Assembly (NCBI GenBank): GCA_008694505.1
Contig: VZDJ01007749.1
Location: 1,222,712 to 1,286,711 of the forward strand
Direction of reading: 5' to 3'
DNA length: 64,000 bases
DNA from: Cyanoderma ruficeps
Taxonomy: Eukaryota > Chordata > Aves > Passeriformes > Timaliidae
Below are positions 1-12,190 of this stretch, one piece after another (position 1 is the first letter of the stretch; every line of letters begins with the position of its first letter). The position numbers and the translations under genes are program-made. Under the pieces are notes generated by a model, which was not told where the DNA came from, did not search any database, and worked only from the letters and a program-made list of their open reading frames with translations.

Positions 1-3000
1 AACAAAGGCTGTACAAAATCATCCGAAGTCTCCAACAACCTTTGTCAACATTTTTTTTATGATAATCTCATACCCTGAAAAATGGAGAGAAATGTGTGAG
101 CTTCTAATTTAAAATAAACAGTGTGAAAAGTTTTGAAGTTCCATTAGAGATGCCATGTGTAGAAAAGTGTCACAATCCTTGAATGTTAAATCAGCCTGTT
201 ACAAAGGTCCAGTTTATGGGTACTTAGCCAGGGTAGAGTATTGGAGCTGAGCAAGGCTGACAGTGAAACCAGAGCTGGTAAAATGTTCTGAGATTTGTTT
301 GATTGCTGTTAAAACAACAACTCATCTGACCAATCATATTTTGCTGGAAGAAATACCACTCAAGCTGTGACAAGCATTGTATCATTACTATTAATCTCTT
401 ACAAAGCATTTTAAGTACTTTTAAGTATTGTATAATAAAACTTAAAGATGATTTCCAAGTCATATTGCAATACTATTTATGAAATCCTTTCATCTTTAAA
501 ATACAAGTTTCAAAATAATAAGTGGGTTTTCTTCCCAAAATTCATATCCATGCTGAGACTTTTGGTGAAAGTTCAATAAATTAATTTTCTCTCCCCATGT
601 TTGATTTATACTCATTTTATTTGTCTCTTCCCTGAAAAAAAAAGTGGGAATGCAAGTTAAAAGCAAACATTATAATTGCATTCTGGCTGAATAATACTCC
701 ATCAAGTTGATGGTACTTCATGCAATCCTGGAGAGCCAAAACACAAAATATGTTTTGTATAACTAACACTAAAAATATTTCAGTTATGAGACTGACAACT
801 TTTAGGCACTTGATAAGACTGAAATAAAGCAAGCTAAAAGCACCGATTTGTATTCCCACTTGTTGTGTGTATCTTGTACAAATATGTTAAAGGGAAGTCT
901 GCTTTGAGAAGAGTCTAATCCTTCCAGATGGCAGTGCTCAGTGTCTGCACACTGATATGCTAATGTGCAGGAAAGGGGTTCAGAGTGATGACCCTGGCTC
1001 ATCACCTAGTGGTGCTTGAAACTTGTCTGTGGAAAGTAGACCTAAATGGGAAACACTCAGGCAAGTATTTTTCCACAAAAAGGGTGTACAGCTTGAACAT
1101 GCCTCCGTTGAATACTGCACAATCCAACACAGCCTGATATCAAAGCAGGCGTTGTTACTTTGCTGCAAGCATGGCAAAATACCTCTTCTGATGTTACAGA
1201 GGAATAGATGAATAAAACCAGGATTTAATATGAGAGAATAAATCTAGGGTAGCTAAAGTGTGTGACTAACTGACAGCTAAAGCAGCCCAAGGCTTTTTTT
1301 TTTAAATTCTGTAAAATAGAACTGAATGTTACTGCATGAGAACTAAATATTATTCCAACTTCCCTTCATTAAACAAAGGAAGAATCTCTTTACCTGGAAC
1401 TCTTTATTTGCTGATGTGTCTGAGGGATATTTTTCAGTTTTCACTGTGCACCCAACTGGCTCCTTCTCCATTTTTTAATGCCTGCTCTGGATGACATTAT
1501 TCTGTGGAAGTTATCATTTGGTTCTACAGATGTACAAGTAGCCATTTTGCTTTGATAGTTACTGACGTTGAAAGTGCATTAATTTCACTTTCCTTTGTGA
1601 TTCAGACCCTTTGATGTTTCTCATTTGTTTACCCCAAATTTAAAAATATTTACAAAAATCACATTCCAGTGGAGGATTGTCATGGCACACTAATGTCATT
1701 CTAAATGTGAAGCAATGGGTACATCAACAACAGTTCCCTCTGACTGTGTGCTTTAGGTGGTTTAAATTTCCCAGGTAAGATAATGTCATGATTTTCAGGG
1801 TTATTGTTGCTGCAAGCTTGTGTGAGAATGCATGTAAGTCTAGAAGCTTCGGGAATGAAGCTTGGGAAGGCTACATGGGTGTATGAAATTATCTGTCTCC
1901 TTGTCTTTTTATAAAACTCTGCAGCATCAGCTGCTATTGCAATCAATGCAGGTTTAACAGATTTCAGTCAAAGGTGAATGAAAAACAAATGGTGTAGACA
2001 GATCAATGAAGTGATCATGCAGATTTTTGCATATGTGAATAGGTCATACTACAGTAGCCTAAATGAAATAATGGATTTAATGCCAATCCAGCTGTTAATG
2101 AGAATTCTGCTAATAAAGCCCCACTAGTGACAGGGGAAATGGCTTTTGCAAAACAAGGAAAAGTCATGTAGTACACTAGTCAAACTCACTACTCTGAGCC
2201 CAGCCTTCCCACCCAGGACATCTTTTTTTAACTCTTATATATGAGATAGCAAAATATGGTCCTGCTTATTTTGTTCAGTTTCTCTGATGTGTAAACTTTA
2301 AATGTACCAACCTAGGATCTCTCATTAAAACTACATGGCTGTTTTCTACAGTTCCAAGTAGTATCATCCTGAAACAAAGCTTTGTTTCACACCATTGAAT
2401 TGACTGCAATATGTAGCCACAATATTCATGACAGCAATATACAACATTCAGCAGAAAATCCTTTGCATCCATGTGTGATCCCTTTTAATTCTTATCTCAC
2501 AAAGAGAAAGTTGCTAGATGAGCATCTTAGCTGCAATAGAAATACGCTTTTAAAGGACAATAGTTTTTAGACACGTGTAGTGTAAAATGAAATAGATATG
2601 GTTATATCCTAAAATCTAATTGAGAAGGCTGTAATTTCCATCAGGTGTTTTGTGTGGTTAATGTTTTCCTACACTGAGTTTACATTTAACTTGAGAGCCC
2701 ATAAAATGTGGAGGATCATCCTGATATCTGTTCAATGGCTGATGAAATTATATCCTGCTGTCCTCCTTTTATTGCTTGGAAGTGTGGTAGATTCCAGCAG
2801 GGAAGTCCTGTGGCTGATGGAAGAGAGCTGAGGAAATCTGGTTGCTGGCAAGTCCTCCAAGCCTCTGACAAAAGCAGGATGCTGCAGGGGATTTTGGCTA
2901 TTGCTCTGGGACCCACCAGGTCTTCAAATCTCTTTCTGCTCAGCAGGCAAAGTACCTGCATCAACTGCCAAAAGCTCTATCAGCAGAAAGTTTGCACTCT

Positions 3001-6000
3001 AGGAACACAGTGAAGACCTCTGAATTCCTATCACAGGTCTTTAAACATGGGTTTTAGCTTAGAATTGAGTTAACTCCATCTTCTACAGTGTTACATCAAA
3101 TATTTTTTTGAGGAGAACCAGGGATCTGAAACATTGCAGTGGTTAAACTGATTCAGATTAGAAGGGCTGAGATCAAGGAAAAGGAGTCAGGTGTCAACAG
3201 AAACAGCCACATGGTGGACACTAAACTAAGCTCTATGATTGTTTGGCTTAATTTATAAGAATTTAATTTGAATTTGAATTGACTTTGGCCTGTGTAACCT
3301 GCCTCAGTTTGTTTTGGGTTTTTTATGAAACCTCAATGTGATGTTTGTCTTGCTTATGGCACTTACTACCTTGCATTTAAAAGCCATTAATTTAAGCCAC
3401 TAAAAAAACCAGCTAAAAAGAAAAAAGAAAGAAAAATCCCTCTATGCTGTACTCCTTGGACAAATTTTCCATTCTTTCCAGCAAAGCCATAAAGCACAAA
3501 ACTTACTGCTTTAGCATGCCATATTTTTTTATAATGACTTCAGCAGCTGGAACATGAAGAAAACCTGTAATTGCCAGAGATGAATAATAAAATTATGAAA
3601 AGTTCACACAATTTTTTGAATGGGTAAGAATAGGAACAGAGTAACTCCTCCATCTTCATAAAAGACTCACTGAATTTGCCTAAAAAGGAGTGTCCAGAAT
3701 TATGAAAAGTTATTACTTTTACTAATTCAGCACCTTAAAATCCATAGCCCTCATTTCCCTGAAATCATTACAGCTTTTTTTCTCCTTTATGTAATTTTAG
3801 TCTTTAAAGTGACTTATATGTGGCCTTAATTTTGTGAAGAAGTGTGTGCTTAAATAGTATAACTATGGAAAAGTTCTCTACTACTACATTCTGCTAGTTT
3901 CAGAAGGACATATTTTCATATCACATGTGTGTGGGAGAGAATATATAGAGCATAGGTTAAGTAACAGCTGCCACAGATGATTTATGTTTTTTAAAATCTT
4001 GACCAAGGTATCTTGTCATACAGTTTGGATATTCCTGAGTATCTTGTTGGGTTCACCAAATTCAATATTTAGGTGCTGCTCTAGGTCTTCAGAATGTCGT
4101 GAATTTGAAGACAGAAAAAGTTCACTGGTGGGGAAGGCAGCTTCCTATCTCACTTTGCCTCATGACTGATAATCTAAATACCTGGGTCTTTTACAAACTG
4201 CATGAATGCCCAAAGAACTGCCCAACTGCAATGACTACTCAAAGATAATTACTATTCAGGGGTTCATCCCTGTGTTATTCTCACTCAAGCTGTTCAAATA
4301 TTTAGAGAGTCAGACAGAAATGAGAACTATTCTCTAGTCTGAGCATCCACCAGGAACGCCCAAGTGTCTCCTCAGCTTGGATGCAAAACAGAACAGCTTC
4401 ATCTGATTAAGATGTGTTCCAAAATAAAAATCAGACAAAATGTGAATTAAATTTTAGGTGTTCCATGTCCTAAATGGCAAAGGGGATAGGGTGTTTTGTG
4501 TGTCTTCCTGGGATTCTTTGAAAGGCCACCTTCATATTTTTCACCTTCATAATGTTTTTTTAAAATATTATTTTCTTTCTCTTTACTACAGTGGTTAACA
4601 TAAACAAAACTGTTTTAGTTTTATAAGGTTATATGCTGATGCTTAATTAACAGATTTTCATATTACCTTGATTTTTCTGTTGTCTGTTCCTTATTTTTAG
4701 CTACATCAGCTGTACAAGTCAGTACCATTATATTCTTTTGATTTTTGCTGTTCTTTCAATTGCTGTAAATTCATTCTCTCTCTCTAGAATAATATCTGCC
4801 TTTTTTTCCCAATAAAATTTCATTTCATAGGAAAAATCAAAGTATTTTAAGCTATTTTAAGAAAAGGGTACATTTTGAAGAAGCTTTTAGTATCAAAATC
4901 AGAACAAAATCAAAGCAAATAATTATGTTATATAACTTTCAAAATTAAGGGTTTTTTTAATTAAAGTTTTCCTTTTTTAAATTGCATTTGTTATTTTGGC
5001 AACAATTCTGCTACTATGTTAAAGAATAATGCTTTCCTCTGCTCTTTCCGATGAGGTTGAAATTGTACATAAGTTAGAAGAAATTCTTGTTGGATTTGTT
5101 GGTGTGTCTTCCAAATGTTTGAAAAGCTTGTAGGAATTCAAGTGTTTCCTCAGTTTTCTCCAGCCCATGACTCCACAATCTCCACAAGAGTGAATGTTTG
5201 GGGTCAGTTATTTGGGCACAGTTTCTGTTGAACACAAGACATGGGTCCTGCTGAGCTCTGCAGTCTTTTCACTCATCCGTGTAACATCTTTCGTTATCTG
5301 GCTTTAGCTTTTGGAGTCTGTACTGTATAACCTCCTTTACTAATCAAGTGAATGGGTTTTCTCCCACATCGTTCACCTCCATGTAAAGGGAGTGGAGGAC
5401 ATAAGGAGATATTTTCCTTGGTGCAGGCAGTTCAGCATGATCCCAGTGCAGCACAGAGATGCCTGCTAGGAGAAACACCTGTCACCACTGAAATCAATGG
5501 CAATTTTGGCATTTACTTTAGTGGATGTGGTGTTGATTTCATTGGGGATTGATCCAAAAGTTAATTGGCATGCCTAGCCATTAAGCTGATTAATTTGTGT
5601 GGTTCACATGAACACCAATGCCAGTAAGAGACAATCCTGTTTGTAACCGATCCAATGAGCAAACTCTAAATGTTACTCATAAATACATTTATTGGTCCTC
5701 ACAGAGACACCATCCTTCTACTGGGGGGAAAGCCAGCATCCATTTACTATGTGGAACTGGAGACAAAGCCAGAGTTTATCCCTGAGGTGCCTTTGCTGGC
5801 CCTATTGATGCCTCCCTTATGCCATTTCCTAATCTCTGTGCAGTCTTTCAGGTATTCCATGTTCACTGATACACAAACTGTTTAATCTCCCCGCAATTTA
5901 GCTGTTTGTATCATCAGCCTCTCACCTACGTGCAGATCACTTGTTTCAATTTCCCAGTGTGCTTTTAGCAATCAGGTATACATTAGTTTCATCTACTTCT

Positions 6001-8837
6001 TACCAAAACATTAATTCTTCTGTCTCTCAATTTCTACAAGACCTCTGGGGGGATTTAAATTTATTTATTTATTTGGTGAGTATCAGTTATTTTTAAAGGT
6101 ACTGAAAATGGAAGAACCAGGAACACAAGGCTTCTAGCATTATACTTGGCAAGTGACAGACATGTCCCAGTCTGTAATGAAAATATATTTTTGTTTTGAA
6201 CTGAGCATATTAGAGCTGTCTGAGATGCTACACATGGTCTTCTGCTAAGAAACTGCTGGAAAGAGTCTTCAGATTCCTTCTGAGTGTTCATTGTGATTCA
6301 CCTCAAGGCCATCGATTACCTGTACTAGCATGAAATTTATATTGTCTGTTACCCATGTCAGAGCCATGGCAGGCACAATCTAATCTGCCAAAGGAAGTGC
6401 TTTATTTGGTTCCTTTTAGAGGTCTTCCATTGAATTTCCAGTGTAACCCACAGATGGGAGGAAAGGGGAATTGTGAGGAGAAGTGTGGGAAGGATGGTGC
6501 TAACCAGTAAGACAGATTATGCTTCGACTACATCTCCTTATGACTAAAGTGTAACAGAGCTTGTGTTGGCTTAACTGACTCCTGGGAACTGGCACAGACA
6601 CTGCAGATCACATAGAATTTGTTAACATTTATGTGAGAAATAATACCATAGTGAACAGTTTTAAGCGTATGCAGTCCAGAGAGAGACATGGGTAATCTAT
6701 GTGTGGGACATAAATTACGATTTTAGCAAGAAATATTAGAAAACAACAACAAAAAAAACCAGCTTGTAGATGGAAGCTATTTGAGACATGACTTTGGTGT
6801 CAATTTTGTTGTTTTTAACATCATTTCTCTAATATACACTTCCTCCTACCCAACTAAAAATTAACTGAACTCTCCTTCATCTACATTTGTGAGTTCTGTT
6901 ACTTCTCATGGGTGCTTTCCATTCTTTACATATGCTAATGATGTTTGTGCACCCCACTGATCCTTGCAATGTAACATTGCCCTCTAAATATCTTTCTTTC
7001 ATAAATGCCTGAAAATCCCTTGGTGAGTATTTGCTGCAAGGTCTCAGCAGATGGGGATTTGGGGACAGTTTGAGATTCATGTATTTATGTAGCACAGCCA
7101 TGAATCTAAATAATGACTGCCTTTCCACACATGCATTTAGGTGTATGGGCATGGCTAGAAAGGGAAGTAAAACTTGAGTGCATTCCTATTTGCCAATAAC
7201 ATCTGTGCAAACTCTGTTAATATAGAATGGAAGGGGCTAAATACAGAGGTGAACTGTTGTTATTGTGAGAGCGCCCATATATCAGATAATAATGAAAGTA
7301 TAGTTCTGCTAACATTGGTTTCCTTACCTCTTCCTTTATTACAGCTATTACTTTTCTCAGAAAATAAACTGAGGCAATTTGTAAAGAAGGGAGTTTTTAA
7401 TGATGTTCTGAGAATAGCAGTCCACATGCTCTTCAGTATGGGCTTGACACTTGTTTGGGTACTGCACAACTATTTATCTTTTGAGTTACAAGCAGCAGAA
7501 GGAAAAAGAAACAATCAAAGTTTAAATTGGACTGGGTACTTGAAAGACACTATTTATGAAGAAAGAACATATTTGCACTGTGCTAATCTTCCTGAGTAAG
7601 ACAAACACATCTAAGAAAAGTGTAAACTTGATTGTTTTATATAGTTTCTTAGACTGTAATGCATTTTTCCCTCTTTGTCATGGAAGAGGACAGGCTGGCA
7701 TCCTCCTCAAGCAGTCCCGGTGAGACAGAAAGCAAAGTCCTACTTCCCTTTAGGAATAAGTTTTTTCTTCTCTGATACATCTTTAAATAGTAAACTTGCT
7801 TGTAGGAAGTATGGTGGCAGCAGGAACTCCTTGGCAGTACCAGTGCTACACTGCAGCTGCCTGTTAGCAATGTAGATACATTTTTGTTTTCTCCCGATAA
7901 GCGCACTGACATTCTGTCATCTCCTTTTAATAAAAGTTCTAGCACTTCATGTTGGTTAAACTAAACCCAATTATCCCACCTGAGAAACTGAGCTATTGCC
8001 ACACTGAGGGCTAGGAAATGTTTATCAAAGTGAGCAGAACTGAAATTCCAACACATTTCTGGGTATTGTTCTAACAATAGCTCCTTTTCCTTCAAATCTC
8101 AGGATAAAGTAGATTGCTGATAAACATTTTTTCCCTACCAATTTTATTCATGCCTTAAAGGTTTTTTCTTAGCTTGTTTCTTGCTGAATGCCTAAAACTG
8201 CAAAACTTCTAGGGGAAATAGATTCCCACGACAATAACCCTTCATGGATCACTATGGGCTGTTATGCTTGTGTTTGAAAATCTAATAATGAGAAAATTAC
8301 TCTCTGTCTGCTATTTCCCTTCTCCCTTCACAGTCCTTTAACTGTCATTCAAAAACCAAACCATGATTCATAAAATCCAGACAAAACTCATTCAACATCA
8401 AAGCACTAAATGTCTTCTTATTTGACATACAGTCTCATCATAGAACAAGCTTGCAAAATGTGCTTTCTTCATTCTTATTTATCTATCCATAGAACGTTAA
8501 AGGCATGCAGAAGGAACCCACTGATAGATATTTTATTTAACCTTATTAATTCTCACTTGAAAGAGGAATATTCCATATTATTTTCAAAGGTAAAATTCAA
8601 AATGAAAGCAAAAGATGACTTCTACACTGCAAGCAAATATTTTGCAATGCTCAGTTGCCAAGTTGGTTTGCTAAATTCCATCTCTAGCTCCTGTGTGAAG
8701 GAAGACCTTCTGAATCCATAGTCTGAAATCTAGCACAGTTCAAGTGCATGTCGATATTTTAAAATATCCCTGCAATTTTGTAGAAAATAATATTTTTCTT
8801 TTGCAAATGTTTTACGTTCACAAGAGGAAACCATTTC
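1..8837. other. unique AT-rich non-coding DNA
   Basis: No gene, RNA gene or recognisable transposon is visible here. The sequence is AT-rich with scattered homopolymer runs, for example a purine-rich A/G patch near 3410-3437. The longest frames (a 101-codon frame at 2708-3013 that is also open on the other strand, and a 141-codon frame at 7174-7599 lacking an ATG at its start) show no domain, no signal peptide and no resemblance to a family I know. Their lengths are what chance gives at this base composition. Deep-intronic or intergenic sequence is the best description; very old, unrecognisable repeats cannot be excluded by eye. Confidence 0.6.
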
Positions 8838-8905
8838 AATGGATTCACGATGAGTCAGAATCTAGGGAGTTTCTGCAGAAAAGGGCCTCAGTTTGGAAAG
8901 TTGTG
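8838..8905 (+). repeat. direct repeat copy 1 (pair with 9923-9990)
   Basis: This 68-base stretch is closely matched about 1.09 kb downstream. A core of 31 bases (8870-8900, from TTTCTGCAG to TTTGGAAAG) is identical in both copies, and the flanking bases back to AATGGAT remain clearly alignable with scattered differences. The copies have the same orientation. The sequence has no CR1 or LTR signature that I know, so it may be an unrecognised dispersed repeat, the termini of an old element, or a local duplication. Confidence 0.8.
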
Positions 8906-9922
8906 GCAAATTATATAAAATAGCAGAAACTAAAAAAGGTCGAAGACTGACAGCTGGGTTTCTGAACTTGAATTTAGTTATGCAAATATGACTAAGTCAC
9001 AGATTTAAAGAAAATTTTAATGGTTTTAAGTTTTCCAAACCCAGAAATTTGCTTTGAGACTTTCTTTTAACATCTGGAATCCGAGGAATAATTATCTTAA
9101 TTAAGGTGTATGAAGAGACATTGTCTATTTGGTATATGTATATTTAGCAATTAAAGAAGTGACCACTTCATTAGAAGGTGAATACCTCACTTAATTTATT
9201 TTTAGCTTTTCTCATTGTGATACAGAACACTTTTTTTTTTCTGAGCATTGTTTAAAATGCATAAAAAATTGTCTGAGATTAAATTAGGATGAAAGACATA
9301 CCTTGTCAAATTCTGTGGTGAAAAACAAGGTCAAAAAAGAGGCTTAAGAGAAGAAAAGAAAATAAAAAGCACCTTGGTGAAAAATCTCCTTGATGACTGC
9401 TGTCAGCTGCAGGATAGAGTCATGACTTTTCCTGCAGGAGAGCAGGGCTTCATCTCCTATGGGTCATGCTAGAAGGCTCAATTAAAGATTGTTTTCTGTT
9501 TCTCATGGACAGGAACGGACAATTGGATATTGTGCAGGGTTTCCTGTTAAATCAGCTTTCACCTCTGTGTCTGGCACATTTGCCACCACTGCCAGCAGTG
9601 TGAGAGGGAAAATGCTGAAACCCTTCCCAGCTACTGCGAAAAATTAACCCTGACCTGGCCAAATTGAGGACAAGGTGGTAAACTGGTTGCAAGGAATTAA
9701 TTTTTTGTCTAGTATCATGTGACTCTGCAGAAAACCAAAGTTGTCCTAATCTCTTGTAACGTTTTTCTTTTTCTACAGACAGTGGTGTTAGGCCAAGTCT
9801 TTCAAAAATCAACAAAGCAAAAAGATTTCCCTTTGCTTCATTTAGACTAATCAAATGTACTTCATCAGGAGTTTTAAGGGGCAAATCAAGGCACATTTTA
9901 AAGCCTTCTATAACATAGTCCT
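8906..9922. other. interval between the two direct repeats
   Basis: About 1 kb lies between the matched copies. It is AT-rich in its first half and more mixed at 9400-9900. A 114-codon minus-strand frame at 9552-9896 has no recognisable domain. No TG/CA termini, polymerase motifs or transposase motifs were seen, so calling this the body of an element would be speculation. Confidence 0.4.
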
Positions 9923-9990
9923 AATGGATCCATAGCCTGCCAGAATTCAGGGAATTTCTGCAGAAAAGGGCCTCAGTTTGGAAAGCTGTG
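9923..9990 (+). repeat. direct repeat copy 2 (pair with 8838-8905)
   Basis: Second copy of the pair; the identical 31-base core is at 9955-9985. Similarity fades beyond the GCTGTG at 9990 on the right and the AATGGATC at 9923 on the left. Differences between copies are spread point changes and small indels, suggesting an old duplication or two relics of one repeat family. Confidence 0.8.
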
Positions 9991-12025
9991 ACCTACTATA
10001 GTATAGTTTTCAATTTAAAAATATAAGTAACTTTAAAAAACACCAAAAACCCAACTCCATGACATCTTACTCTTATAAGTAATTTTTTTATCAGATTGTA
10101 TTTTATACTTGTGCTACACAAAGCTCTGGTAAGATATGTGGCATTGACCAGGAAAGACAGCATGTGTACTTTCCTTAAGCTTTCTTTAAACAATGATGTT
10201 TGGCCATGAGGCCTTCATTTTCAAGCAATCTGTGAAACAAAACATCTGTTTACTTTCACTCATAATTGCTAATTATATTTATTACTAATAAACATTTCCT
10301 TTACAGATGACTTGTTGGGAAGAACTTCAGGTGCAAACACATTTCCAAGTCTCATTTTTCACTGACCTGTCCTTAACTAACTCCTTCTCCCATCTGCAAT
10401 CCAAATAAGCATGTTTGGCTTGCCATTTGCTTAGGAACATTCACTCTTAATCTCAATTATATCTCACTGTAAAGTGTATCACTATAGGCACTAAGCATGT
10501 CATGATCTCTAATGTAACTTCCAGTCAAGTAGGAACAGTAAAGGATGTTTCTACTTTATTATCAGCAGCTGACACTCAAAGAGGCTCAGGATTTAGTTTA
10601 AAAAACAATTTGAAGAGTCCTTTGCTGCTGAAGAAAAACCAAGCCCAAAAGCAGCAGTTTTCCAGGCTTCATATATCAAGCATAAGGACTTCTGTGGGTT
10701 TTAGGTACTTCTAAAATTGTAAACAGGAAAAAAAAAAAAAAAAAGGGTACAGACAGGCAATTCATCTTGGGACTTAGAAAACCAAAGCCATCTAAATTCT
10801 GACTCAGCAGCAAAATTCTTTATAACATCTAGTTTTAAGCTGACATTTTGTCTATTTTCTGTTTGTGACTAGAGATTGAGTAACAGTCCACATCACACCG
10901 ACCATTAGCTGTCAAATACAGTGTGCGTGGCCCCTTGCAAGGCTATTAATTGCAGCTCAAGCTATAATCCATATATCCTAATACACAGGTGTAATTTTGA
11001 TATGTTGGCTTTCGTGCAGTGGATAGCACAACATTGTATTTTATAAAATATCTTTGTGAAAATTCATGTAAACCCTAATGTAGTCTCCAGGGGAATACAT
11101 ATAAAAAAATAAAGCAAAATAGAGGCATCACGCTTTGAAATAAGTGGAGTCCTACGATAAAAACCAATCCTGTTCTCTTGAATAACTGAATTTTTGTGCA
11201 CTGATAAACTACATCACAATTTTTTTTTTAATATTTCAAAGTAAAAATCATTCTGGATTGCTGTCTTTCTGCTGTCCTTGAAAATATACATTTTAGTTCC
11301 TGATGTCAAGGCAAAGCTAACCAATTATCAGAAGATTCAGCCAAGACAAGATGGTTAAAAAGGCTTTCCAGATATGGTAAAAAATCTTCCCTGAAGTGAG
11401 AACAGTTCCCTGTGGTCTTCCATCAGTGAAGCTGCATATGGAAGGCCCCTCCATGTACCTCCTTGGGAATTCTACAGAAGGAGCTCCAGTGGTCCCGTGG
11501 GCATTGGATTTTCAGAGGCAGCTCTTAGACTGTTGTAAAGAAAGGGTTCCTCATCCTTGAGAGATATTTCCCTGGGGCTAAAGATTATGTAAGTAAAATA
11601 AAACAAATCAGAAATAGTCAGACTGGGGTGATATTTCGCTCTTTTCCTGTGCAGTTGATGGCAACACCATCTGCTCGAGGATTTTCTGCAAGCAGGCTGA
11701 ATTCATTGAATAAACTGCTCACTCCAGATTGTTTGCTCCGCTCTATATAGCAATCTACAACTGTTGATTAATTAAAGTGCATAGTTCCCTGGCGAGAGAG
11801 GTATGCACTGCTATTCCAGATGGGGAAGCCAAGGAACAGAACGTTTATCTGATCTATGAAAATTAGCTGGAGAATTCAGTTTTAAACAGTAAATCACTGG
11901 AGGAACTTTTCCCTGTCATTACCTAGCAGCTTGAAATATTCTGTCATATGGTTTCTATTTCCTTTTATTTTGAGCAGCAAGAGTCTGGGGAAGGGACTTT
12001 CTTAAAAGGCTGTTTCACGTCCCTT
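9991..12025. other. unique DNA, candidate conserved non-coding block
   Basis: No exon or transposon is recognised. An A run of 17 lies at 10728-10744. From about 10860 onward the sequence is compositionally balanced and rich in plausible transcription-factor words: TAATTG-type homeodomain sites near 10945, an E-box CATCTG at 11668-11673 and TTAATTAA at 11768-11775. This texture resembles vertebrate conserved non-coding elements, but conservation cannot be judged from one sequence. Confidence 0.35.
10728..10744 (+). repeat. poly(A) run of 17
   Basis: Uninterrupted A homopolymer. No LINE body or processed-pseudogene sequence is recognisable immediately upstream, so it is listed as a simple repeat and not as a retroposon tail. 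Confidence 0.9.
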
Positions 12026-12190
12026 CACAGGGAGTTGGAAAGGACCCATTTGGATCATCGAGTCCAGCTCCTGGCCCTGCACAGGACAGCCCAGGAGTTA
12101 CTCCGTGTGTCTGAGAGCATTGTCCAAAACTTCTAGAACTCTGTGAGACTCAGTGCTGTGACCACTGCCCTGTAGAAGCACCTGCAACTG
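12026..12190 (-). mobile_element. CR1 LINE 3' fragment
   Basis: Read on the minus strand this is a piece of the 3' end of a chicken-repeat-1 (CR1) LINE. On the plus strand it shows the standard reversed order: GGAGTTGGAAAGGACC, then a CATCGAGTCCAGCTCCTGGCCCTGCA-like block split across 12057-12083, then the GAGAGCATTGTCCAAA block near 12113. The terminal octamers (GATTCTATG) are not visible, so the very 3' end is lost or diverged. CR1 copies are typically 5'-truncated and this one retains about 165 bases. It parallels the copy at 16911-17184, which carries the same GAGAGCATTGTCCAAA block, so the two probably belong to one subfamily. Confidence 0.85.

Noticed and set aside
2708..3013. Region open on both strands (101 and 82 codons)
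   Set aside because: No domain, no promoter or splice context. Double-strand openness over 250 bases can arise from base composition alone.
7174..7599. 141-codon plus-strand frame with hydrophobic stretches
   Set aside because: Length is near the chance maximum for this base composition, there is no ATG at its start, and it has no family resemblance or splice context.
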